This document shows, piece after piece, positions 45,794-57,700 of a stretch of DNA of 64,000 nt; position 1 is the stretch's first letter, and each line of letters begins with the position of its first letter. The stretch is from assembly GCA_032622095.1 (NCBI GenBank), contig CP136061.1, positions 37,823,797 to 37,887,796 on the forward strand. Direction: 5' to 3'. The stretch is from Siphonodentalium dalli. Its lineage: Eukaryota > Mollusca > Scaphopoda > Gadilida > Siphonodentaliidae. The notes under the pieces were generated by a model. It saw only the letters and a program-made list of their open reading frames with translations, was not told the origin of the DNA and ran no database searches. A program made the position numbers and the translations under genes.

Positions 45794-48700
45794 TCTTCCA
45801 AAAATATATAATAGATAAGAAGGTACATACATATATAAAATATATCAACAACAGTAAATTGAAATATACATTGTATATATATCATTCTGGTAAATCCCTA
45901 TATGATGTACGGATAGTACAATGATAGTACAATGTCATATATTTATGTCATTCTTTATTTTAGATTTGATGTACGGGTAGTACAATGTGATAATTGGTCA
46001 TTCTTTATGGTGGAATACATTAGTTTATATCAAAACAATGTTCTCTTTACATTTTCTTATCCTGGGAAGGTATAATAACCCATGCTAACTATGGGCATTA
46101 TCCCCATAACAAAAATAAAAAAAATGAAAATAAAACCCTCGCTCCCTCATCGATTCTCAAAGAAAATTGCCTGCGAATCAAAAAACTTTTTTTGTTTGGC
46201 CTTATTGTTGTATGATAAACCACAATCGAGATGCGAGTATATAGACAATAGTTAACTGTCATCAGCGACGAACGAAGTTTCTCCTCGAGTGAGATGCGCA
46301 GGATTATTTTTAATCCTCGCATCTCACGAGAGGAGAAACTTCGTTCGTCGCTGATGACAGTTAACTAGTGTGTTTATTATATTTTCCACAACAGTTTGTC
46401 ACGACACAACTCTAATAAAATGCATTGAGAAGATGTTCCGATTCTGAATATTGACCTAAATGTTTCCGTTAAATTACGCGCAATGATAAGATAACAACCC
46501 AAATAAGGTAAATCGATTACGTCACTCATTCATGAATTTTTTACTATAGCCGCGCGCGCCATAGTATTTTACCCCGTACAAGGAACGTGACGTCACTTCA
46601 TTGACTGATTTCTCCTATTGCCACCAACTTCAAGAGGATTTTTCCGAGGAATTTTTCAAACAAATAACAAACTTTATTGATTAAATTAGTAACTGTTTGG
46701 AATGTCATTGTGTGGATAAGCCTTCCTAGTTCTATGGGATATCACTGCTCACTTTCATTTGGAATATGCACTCGAATGTCAGTGGAATTTGAAGTGGAAC
46801 TGCTTGAAGATACTGAAGTGGATCTCAACGCTGTTTTCATTTTCTTGGTGCGAATGCACTTGTGGGAACAATTGTTTATCACGATTTCGATCTTTGGATT
46901 CCGAAGTGTAGCGTAACCAAAAATGTTTCCCAGTTGGTGTTGATCCTGCAAATTCACTGAGCTGGAATTCGATGTCGATAACTCATTGGTGGTCTGTGTT
47001 TTTGATGTATTTTGTGTTATCTGACTATGCACTGGAACTGAGACAATTATTTTGGTGTAAGGGGAGTAACCCAAAACGTGCACTTCGAATTACGTAATTC
47101 GGAATGTGCGAGGTTGGGATAAATAGTCCGTCGTCGCTGGGAGTAGGATAAACCTCTGAGAGTAGGATAACATCGTGGCACTTCCGGGAGTGGGGATACG
47201 ATTATTATTTTGGCAGAAAACGTTACTGAAAATATAATAAACCTAATTATTAACTAACTGCGTTTCTATCGATATCAAAAGTTGCCAAAAACCGCGAGTG
47301 TCGAAACATAATACTTGAGGTTGTCGAAACTGATACAATCAGGATAGCATTTGGCAAATGCTAAAATAATTTGGCACAAAATATTTTCATTTGGCAAATT
47401 ATTTGGCAAAAGTAAATTTAGGTCCAGCGCGGACCCTGACTATGGACAGTCTCAATATAACGCAGAATTAATTGTAACAGACACAAGTCTTATATAAAAA
47501 TGTAGGACTTCCTTACATTCTGTATACGTGATGGCAGTGTTCAGACCAGCGGGGCGAGGGGACGGAACTCTGCTTTAAATGTTGGAGCAATTGCCGAAAA
47601 TCGATTGTTGTTTTACAGCTACCCTGCGGCTGGTTGGAGGCTCTGGACCATGGGAAGGTCGTCTTGAAGTTTACCACAATGAACAATGGGGGACAGTGTG
47701 CGACGACAAGTGGGATGATCTCGACGCCAAAGTAGTCTGCAAACAGCTGGGATTCACGTAAGTCATGCATTAACCCTTTACCCAACAAACCGGCCAAAAC
47801 CGGCCAAATAAAGCTTCAACAGCCTAAAATATCTTCGGTCTGTCTCAATAGAACCATACAAATATGGATATCATTGGAACCGGCTCCTTGACCACATTGT
47901 GATAGTTACAGTTATGCCCTGTGCCAATGCATTCTCTTATATATGCGAGTCAACATAGGTCGCCTCGCATATATAAGAGAATGCATTGGCCTAAAAAAAA
48001 TATTTTTTTAACACTTTTTACTATTTTTTTCTTACATTCTTTAACAATTTTATAATTTTTAATGTGTTAAGCCAATGCATTCTCTTATATATGGTCGACT
48101 CGCATATATAAGAGAATGCATTGGCACAGGGCCGTTCTGTTGGGTAAAGGGTTAAAGATACGGGCGAAGTTGGCGGTGGATATCCTGTTAAAATATTCAC
48201 CTCCGTCAAAAACCACCATAAACAAAAGGAATAGTAAGAATTAGACAGAATTAGACAGACCTTGTTCTTATGCCAATTTTTTCCTCTTTGTTATGTAAAC
48301 AAATGCGAAAAAAAAAACGTTACGTTTCCTGGCTTTTGTTTAGATCCGGATATGGTAAACATAAAGAGCGTTATTTGTTACTGTTTTCTTGATATGGAAA
48401 TAATAAAGAGCGTTTATATCATTTTTGTGTGATTAACCAATATAATTGCGCTGTGTTATGTAAACAGAAGCACAACTTCTGTAACACGAGCAGGCTGATA
48501 ATGTTTGGCATATGAACAAAACTATATATATTTTAATATTCCTTCTGTTGAGCGTGGCCGCTTTCAGCTATATGGTATTATCATGTCACAATTGATTAAT
48601 TCTCACACGAGCGAGCGTGTGCTTGTTCACGATAACTGAGGGTGGGACAACAATCACTCTACTGGCCTGCTTGTGGTCCGGCTGGTAACTGGGTAGTCTG

Positions 48701-51700
48701 ATTGCATCCTCATCTTATAGAATATGATAGCCACTGAACTACCACAAACACCCCATTAGGCCGGGTGTGGCTGGGCTCCAATGTAGGTTTAAACCACACA
48801 TGCCCCATTAGACCCGGTTTGGCTAGACCGTCAATGTATGTTTAAACCAGCTTTAAACTCAGATGTTTAATTTAAACAGAAGCACAACTTCTGTAAAACG
48901 AGCAGTCTCTTGTTAACGTACACCATCGTACGTCTTGACGACAATATACTATTTATGCGCTGATTATGTTTGGCATATGAGCGGAACCATATATATTTTG
49001 GTGTTCCTTCTGTTGATGGCGATTTGAACAAATATAAATAGTTCTGCAACGAACGCCGCCCGTGTGTTACGCCGAGTTATGTAGTAACTGACGAGTTTTG
49101 TGGTAGCTCACGAGTTATGTAGTAACAATCGACGAGTTTTGTGGTAGCTCACGAGTTTTGTAGTAAAATCGACGAGTTATGTAGTAATTTCAGGTTACGA
49201 GTTTTGTAGTAAAATATCGACGAGTTTTGTAGTAAAAAACAAGCTAACGAGTTTTGTAGTAATACTCGTCGAGTTTTGTAGCAACAATATTTAGTCAGTT
49301 TCAAAGGCGGGTTTGGACTTAATAAAATCGTATATAGTAAATGCAATGTTTTTTGTGTAATTGTTTGTGTGGTGGACGTTAATGACACTGTAGCTCAAAT
49401 TGATGTTGATCCCTCGTCACTGCGGCGCCGTTTCTCGCAGATCTGAGCGAGCTAAACTTCGTACCTAGAAGTACTATGGCCATGCTATTAACTTGAACCT
49501 GGCCCCCATTACGTCAAACGTCGCTTCCTGATGTTAATGACATTGTAGCTCAATCTGATGGTGGTCAATCGTCATTCATCCGCTGACGAAACTTGATACA
49601 TATACGTATTGTGGCCATGTTATTTATGTGCACCTGGTCCCGATTACCTCAGTCGCGTTCTGACAATAATGACGTTGTAGCTCAACTTGATATTGGTCCC
49701 TCGTCACTGCTGTGCCGTTTTTCGGCAGATATGAGCGAAACTTCGTACCTAGAAGTACTATGGCCATGTTATTAACTTGGTCCTAATCCCCATTACATCA
49801 GATGTCGCGTTCTGACGTTAATGACGTTATAGCTCAACTCGATGATGGTCCCTCGTCACTCCTCCGCAGTTTATCGGCAGATCAGTTGGAAAATTGGTAC
49901 ATAGACGTATTGTGGCCATGTTATTTATGTGGACCTGGTCCCAATTACCCCAGACGTCGCGTTCTGACGTTAATGACGTTGTAGCTCAACTTGATATTGG
50001 TCCCTCGTCACTGTTGTACCGTTTTTCGGCAGATATGAACGTATTGTGGCCACGTTATTTATGTGGACCTGGTCCCCATTACGTCAAAACGTCGCGTCCT
50101 GACGTTAATGGCGTTGTAGCTCAATCTAATGTTGGTCCGTCGGCACTCATCCGTCGTTTCTCGACATATCGGGGCGAAACTTCTGACCTAGAGGAATTAT
50201 GACTATGTTATTAACTTGGACCTGGTCGCGATTACCTCGGACGTCGCGTTCCGACGTTATTGACGTTGTAGCTCAACTCGATATTGGTCCTTCGTCACTG
50301 CTGTGCCGTTTTTCGGCAGATATGAGCGAATCTTCGTACCTAGAAGTACTATGGCCATGTTATTAACTTGGACCTAGTCCCCATTACGTCAGATGTCGCG
50401 TTATGACGTTAATGGCGTTGTAGCTCAACTCGATGATGGTACCTCGTCACTCCTCCGCAGTTTATCGGCAGATCAGTTCGAAACTTGGTACATAGACGTA
50501 TTGTGGCTATGTTATTTATGTGGACCTGGTCCCGATTACATCAGACGTCGCGTTCTGACGTTAATGACGTTGTAGCTCAACTTGATATTGGTCCCTCGTC
50601 ACTGCTGTGCCGTTTTTCGGCAGATATGAACGTATTGTGGCCATGTTATTTATGTGGACCTGGTCCCCATTACGTCAAAACGTCCCGCGTCCTGACGTTA
50701 ATGGCGTTGTAGCTCAATCTAATGTTGGTCCATCGGCGCTCATCCGTCGTTTCTCGACATATCGGGGCGAAACTTCGGACCTAGAGGAATTATGACTATG
50801 TTATTAACTTGGACCTGGTCGCGATTACCTCGGACGTCGCGTTGCGAAGTAATGACGTTGTAACTCAACTTGAAGTTGACTTGACGAGTTTTGTGGTTAA
50901 ATTGACGAGTTTTGTATTAAAAATCGACGAGTTTTGTAGTAACATCGACGAGTTTTGTAGTAACAATTGACGAGTTTTGTAGTAACATCGACGAGTTTTG
51001 TAGTAAAATCGACGAGATTTGTAGTAAAATTGACGAGTTTTGTGGTGTCAATTGACGAGTTTTGTAGTAAAATCGACGTGATTTGTTGTAAAATTGACGA
51101 GTTTTGTAGTAAAATCGACGAGTTTTGTAGTAACAATTGACGAGTTTTGTAGTAACAATTGACGAGTTTCGTAGTAACAATTGACGAGTTTTGTGGTAAA
51201 ATTGAAGAGTTTTATAGTAACAATCGACGAGTTTTGTAGTAACAATTGACGAGTTTTGTAGTAACATCGACGAGTTTTGTAGTAACAATTGACGAGTTTT
51301 ATGGTAAAATTGACGAGTTTTGTAGTAACAAGTGACGAGTTTTGTAGCAACATCGACGAGTTTTGTAGTAAAATCGACGAGATTTGTTGTAAAATTGACG
51401 AGTTTTGTGGTGACAATTGACGAGTTTTGTAGTAACAATTGACGAGTTTTGTGGTAAAATTTACAATTTTGTAGTAACAATCGACGAGTTTTTTTAGTAA
51501 CATCGACGAGTTTTGTAGTAAAATCGACGAGATTTGTGGTAAAATTGACGAGTTTTGTGGTGAAAATTGACGAGTTTTGTAGTAAAATTGTTATGGGCGA
51601 TCGCCATGGCGTATTAATTTTTTTGACCAAGTTGGTTACCCCTTCTAATAATCTGAAATATCCACTTTTGTAAGAAAAACCATAAGCTCCCACTTTTCAA

Positions 51701-54700
51701 AACAAAATTCGCCCACCTTTGAAAGAACCCGGATTATTACAAAAAACTGGCTTTTTATTACAAAAGTTGTGAGCTAGTAATGAAGTGTTTGCGAAAGTGT
51801 TAAGAACCCACTTGTGAAGAAACAAGTTTCTCCTTCTACATAAACCCCTCGTGTGGATTTCTTACGTAGATGTTGTATTCACTGTTAAGGCACTGGACAC
51901 ATCAAACAAAACTTTCGTATGCGAATGGGCGTTTTCCTGTGTGAATAGCTATGCTTCGAGATATGACCCAAATAAAGGAATATGTTCAATTTTAATACCA
52001 AATTGTATGGGCGCTTTCTTGATGCGAATGGGTACATTTCTCTATCTTGACATATTATATACTAAATAAATGAACATTTATCACATCGAATGTGAATCAT
52101 ACGTTAATAACAACCGACACCTACAGACACCATTCATGTACAATATGGATACATCGTATGGATTTCAATATTTGTTATCACCGTTAAGGGCACAGTTTAT
52201 TAAAGTATATGTCACGCGCGAATGTGCGATATTCTTAGTAGTCAGCTAAGTGGCTTTCTTATATTATCTCAATGAAGGAATATTGGGCATATAACTCACA
52301 ATCGTATGGGCGGGTCGAAAATATTTTCTTCATGTGAGGTCTTAGAGGCACTCGGTATATTAAATCACGTCAAACATACCATCGCGCCGCGAATGGGCGA
52401 TGGAATGTTCTAATAGCTATATGTGACTTATTGTGCAGAAATAAGATACCAAATCAAGCCGAAACAAAGTGACAATATATATATACAATTCCCATGGGTG
52501 CGGATGCCTCATGTGGATTTAGTTATTACCTGTTACCGTGTTACGTGTTACGAGCACATGCCATTTTAAACCGCGGTAAAAATATATCGCAAGCGGATGA
52601 GCGATATCTTTTATTATTAACGAATTTGTAGTAGACTGAGTAGTTCGAGCACGAAACGCTCGGGGTGGTCCAAAGCGTCGGGAGACCATCTCCTCCACCC
52701 ATTAACGATTATGATCCGAACCATAATCATGTATTAGTAGCGAATATGACAGGAATCCAAAAACAAAATTCATTATGTATGGATGTCTCACGTGGACTGT
52801 TGTATTACCCGTTAAGTGCGCATGGTCTTAAATCACGGTAGAATATGCCTACATACATGGGCCCAACAACTGAATAATTTCGTATGTAACCTTAACTTGT
52901 CTGGACGCTTTGCGTTTACATAAATATTTGGCCATGTATGACAAATCGACAGTCGCGTCAAGAATGCATTTATACCACACATTAATGGCCGGGGTTTGAA
53001 TATTTACATGCGTTGAAATTAGTACAACTAATGTGGCATTGTCCACTCGTCGACAATTTAAAGGCAATTTTCGTTGCCATAAATGGATTCATCGGGCTGA
53101 CAATTATTGTTGTGATATTTCCCTCTGCAGATGTTAGCCCGGGTTTCCTCCGGCTGGCAGGAACTCGGGCTACGCCGATATTAACGTGCACAAGATAAGC
53201 TGGTTAGGCCCGTTCCAAACGACCGATTTTTGTCGACTCGAATCTAATTGTATTAAATCCGTCAGTGACGCGACTGCGGTAAATTTTGTTTCAGACGGAC
53301 GCATTTTCGTCGCGTCGAATCTAATACATCGGTAAATTTATTTAAAGGTGCAGCCCGGTTACCGTCACAAAATGGTGACGCGTAAATATAAAGGCCCATA
53401 TAACCGGTATATTATACATATATACTAAAATACAGTACAACTTATGTATATATATGTGCTTGATTGCAGTGGGATTATATTTGTACATGTATATGAGGAT
53501 GTATATAGTATATATAGGTATATAATATACTATAATAGGCGCTACAAATAAATGTTATATGTGCAACCAATTGTCATGTATGTGTATACCATGCATGTAA
53601 ATACCGGTATACATGCATTATTATAAATCAGAGACTACCACCCCTACCCCTTATAATAAGGAATGCAGGTATATATGAATTACTATAAATCAGAGGCAAT
53701 ACCAACCCTACCACTTATCATAAGTAATGCATATATGAATTATTAAAAATCAGTGGTAGCACCCCAACCCCTTATATAGTACTTACTATAAACCAGAGAC
53801 TATCACCCCCTAGCTATCCATTACAAAAAGAATTATCGGTTTATATGAATTGTTATAAATCAGAGACCACCGCCCCTACCACTAAAAATAAGGAATACCG
53901 TTATATATGAATTACTATAAATCTACAAATCAGAGGCTACAACCATCATTCCCTTATAATAAGGAATACTGGTATATATGAATTACTATAAATCAGAGGC
54001 TATACCACCCCTATCCCTTATCATAAGTAATGCCGGTATATATGAATTATTATAAATCAGTGGTAGCACCCCTACCCCTACTAATACGTAATGGCCGGTA
54101 TACATGAATTACTATAAATCAGAGACTAACATACCTAACTATTCCTAAAAATAAGAAATACCGGTTTATATGATATATTATAAATCAGTTGCTACCACCC
54201 CTATCCCTTATACCGGTATATATGAATTACTAGCAGGGTTACCCGGCGTTGCCCAGGTTAAAGTGATGTGAAACCCTCTGTGGATATTTGGTGGGAATAG
54301 AGAATACTCGTGCTCTCAAAGTGTTACACGTATTCTCATAAATTGTATATCAAAATGGCATCACAAAACATGATTCTTACACTTGGAGCGATTATAATTT
54401 TGTTTATCGCGTTTATTCACTCCCACAATATAGAAGTATTTATTTATTTACAACTGCGTATAATTCAGACGTTATAGCATGAAACATGAACACCATAAAC
54501 ACATTAGTTCGAAACAATAAAAGACGACAATTGTGTTTTACATAGAGATGTATCAATCAATCAATCAATCTAGTTTATCACATCTTCATGAAGATACAGA
54601 TGTCTTAAAGATATGTCCAGGTGCTCCTCTGTTCTGGTGCTATATATACTGGCTAATCATTTTCAGTTTAAAAGAAATGATGTTATGCATTTATATAGCA

Positions 54701-57700
54701 GCTACATGTGTCCGACACAGCGAGATTTTGAATTGTTTATGTTAGGCGATGCGTCTGTTCTAAAATATGAAAGAAATCCTCTGTATCGGGCAGATATACA
54801 CTTGTCAGAGGATCCTGAAAAGTCATGTGCTACGGACTGCGTTTTCCTTTATCTCAGAAGTAACCATATTTGACTGCACACTGCGACCACTATTTTTGAA
54901 CAGGCCTGCACTACATTTCCATAGCTCTTGTCAATTGTAACTGTTTTTGTGGAAACTATATTGAATGAGACAGACTCAATCGTGTTATAATATATACATG
55001 AGCCATTCTAATATGCAATCCTCTGACGATTCAAGGTCCCTCAGGTTGAATGAATATATGTAGCTCTTAAATAGATTGATATCAATATACTTTTAATGCT
55101 TTCTTCTATGTATCTGTGTTGCTAGATAGATCATTATAGGAATGCCCTGATTTCCATCGCCATATAAATATGACAGTTGAGAAGATATAATTGTTCAAGT
55201 GACTTAATTCGGTCACAATTTGTCGAGATTGTGAAATTGGAATGCCAACCACTCCTTATAACGACATGGAGATGGCCTGGGAGATGACTATATATAACTT
55301 TGTTGGATATCGGCAAATTGAACACTCTTATATATGCTAGTGAATCTCCTCTCCCCATCTAATACCCAAACGGCCCCAAATGTGATATAATTAATCATGT
55401 CATTAGAGACGAACGTGCATGGATTTGGTGGAATCAGTGCTATTAATATATTTGTATAGACTTTGTCGCAACTCCCCTCATGCATGACTTGAATCGCACC
55501 ACTTGTTCCATATATAAACCACGTCTATTAGACTCGTGCATGCATTGTATAATGGAGATGATTAATTATAAGTTTGGTGGTATTCGGCAACTGAACAAAC
55601 TATTATCATATGTATTACCCCCCCCCATCTCTCACACAAACGGCACGAATTTCTCGTCTTTAAATCACACGTTTATATTCCTCGTATCAATAACGTCACT
55701 TTAGAAAAGATTAACCCTGACCATTATCTTACTCGTAAAAAGTTACCACTGTCAGACCGCCTTGGTGCCATCTCGATTGTACCCTTAAAGTTATTTGTAT
55801 ACATATGGCAATATTTGTTCTCATTATAATCGAATAATTTCTCAACCAGGCTCTCTTTTGACTAAGGGCGGCCATGTTGGACGCCATCTTGGATCCTGGA
55901 TTGTCCCCAAAGCGGATTTTGGATATGTTGTACCAGAGATTATCCCGCGTTGAATGACACCAAGATCGCTTCTTTAACAATTTTTCTGGGTCAACCCCAT
56001 ATTTGCGTACAACGACCATACTATATTGGTAAGAAAAATTGTCTATTGTCCGACCAAAATATATCTTCAATTTACAGAAGAGACAAAAAACCTCCTAAGT
56101 TCGAATCAGCTGGATGCTACTCTAGCACTCCCGGCGTTTTAAAATATTAATGGTGTAACCCGAATAACCTCGGTTCTCGAATTGGAGAAAACAGCGGGCG
56201 TTCAGAACATTTCACACTAACCTATTGGCATGCATCGACCAAGACCCTACTTACACATACGATGAAGGGGTTCGATTTTATCTTGTGCAAGGGAAATGAC
56301 AACATGGGGTACATTTAGTATGTTCGACGCCTATAGCGCTATGCCCTTCAATAAAACACACTCAAATAATTGTTCAAGTGACTTAATGCGTTCACCATTT
56401 GTCGAGATTGTGAAATTAGAAGGCCGTGTTTTGTTTTGGTTTTTTGTTTGGTGACCACTGCTGGTCGGTGGTCCCTGTGGCGTCACATCTGAGACACGCC
56501 ATCGTCCTCGAACATTTCCGCCAAGCCACCCATTTCACCCAGCCATCTCTTTTAAGTTTTGGTAAACAATTTGAAGTAAAATGAAATTCAGCGAACCCAT
56601 CATTGAATCATGTAGTACTAGTACTATTTGCATGTATTGTACAATTATATAACTTTCAACACACATCTCAAAGTGATATAAAAACCTTGAAATAGATGGT
56701 TATTAGTACTTATACTTGAAAAAAACTTTAATTTAAGACAGACAATATTCAAAAGCAGCCGTAGTCACTACTAATAGGAAAGCAATGGTCATCACCGATT
56801 CGCCTTGGTGCGCGGTTAGCGACGAACTCCTTATTGGCATTACCGATTACCGGTTACTTTTGCTAGACAAAGATTGCTAGCCAAGCCAAATAACGAAATT
56901 TTATCTGGTCACATATGTCAACATCCGTTATAGGACGATTAAGCTGGATGTCGTCTGACCATCACCACGGGTGCATACTATAAGTTACAGGGCGTTTGGT
57001 TGGCGGATACGGTATCATGTGAGGCGAAGTGAAAACAATATTGGGTGAGGCCGCAGGACAACGTATCCGCAAACTAAACGCCATATAACGTATTTATTAT
57101 GCCAACGACCCCGAACCAATTAAACACTTTGTTATAGGCCTAACATTGAAGTGCAGTCGGGCCGTGAGGAATTTCTCCGAATCAAAATGGCGGAAGCCTC
57201 ATGAGGAGACCCCATAAGTTGTTCCATATGGTTCAGTGCGGCCACACTACTTACAAAAGCTGATTGGTCAAACTTAATAGTCGGCATAATAAATGATTAT
57301 TTGAGCTTTCATATATATACTCCACGCGAATCGCGACAATTCAGATTGACTCGTTCTTTTGTTATAGAGGGATTCACCATGTTGGAATAGGTTACACACC
57401 AGTAAATATTTTACATATAAATGTATGTGTAGCCAAAAGAACTCGGCCTCACTGGGCGTCATCTTTTTATTATTTTAATTGCGGCTGCTATATAAGAGTG
57501 TACATTCGGATGTAATACAAAGTGACTGCACATTTTTGCTTTTTGTCAAAGTGGCAGTGTCTAGTGTCAGTTTGACAATTTAAGGAAACCTTTGCGACAA
57601 TGCTTATGATTTTTTTCCCGGAGAGGTTAACGAGATACCGTGAACAGAAGAAGCCGAAGATCGAGTAAAGTCGACCAACTATAATTCTCCCCCGGAAGTC

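Larger units (their letters stand above)
44058..47438. mobile_element. Decayed hAT-like transposon, 3.4 kb
   Basis: Ends CAGGGTTCGCGCTG and CAGCGCGGACCCTG, followed inward on both sides by CAAATG/GCCAAA-rich subterminal repeats. The flanking 8-mers TGTATGGT and ACTATGGA agree at five positions, compatible with an old 8-bp duplication. The interior holds a Helitron-like element (45007-45815) and a palindrome (46249-46367). Two open frames may be transposase scraps: 44657-44971 plus (104 codons) and 46742-47083 minus (113 codons, Ser/Thr-rich, then PIELG after a stop). Neither shows a clear domain. Confidence 0.6.
24020..47618 (+). other. Intron 1 of copy 2 (23.6 kb), repeat-filled
   Basis: Defined by the donor at 24020 and acceptor ending 47618. 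The first ~730 bp matches intron 1 of copy 1, and the remainder is mostly the mobile elements listed separately. No additional PAN or SRCR exon was found in it. Confidence 0.7.

Noticed and set aside
49593-50795. Frames reading [11 protein letters not shown]...PSSLL in the ~150-bp array
   Set aside because: Broken by stops every one to two units on both arms. No known domain, so kept only as repeat.
50917-51693. 258-codon minus-strand frame of QNSSI/TKLV units
   Set aside because: Reading of the 17-23-bp GACGAGTTTTGTAGTAA array. Frame switches between units.
53620-54225. Regular repeats with variable parts, CRISPR-like at first glance
   Set aside because: Units are diverged tandem repeats without unique spacers, in an animal genome.
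54613-54873. 86-codon frame resembling a retrotransposon tail ([12 protein letters not shown])
   Set aside because: Similarity too weak to call, with no flanking polymerase motifs.
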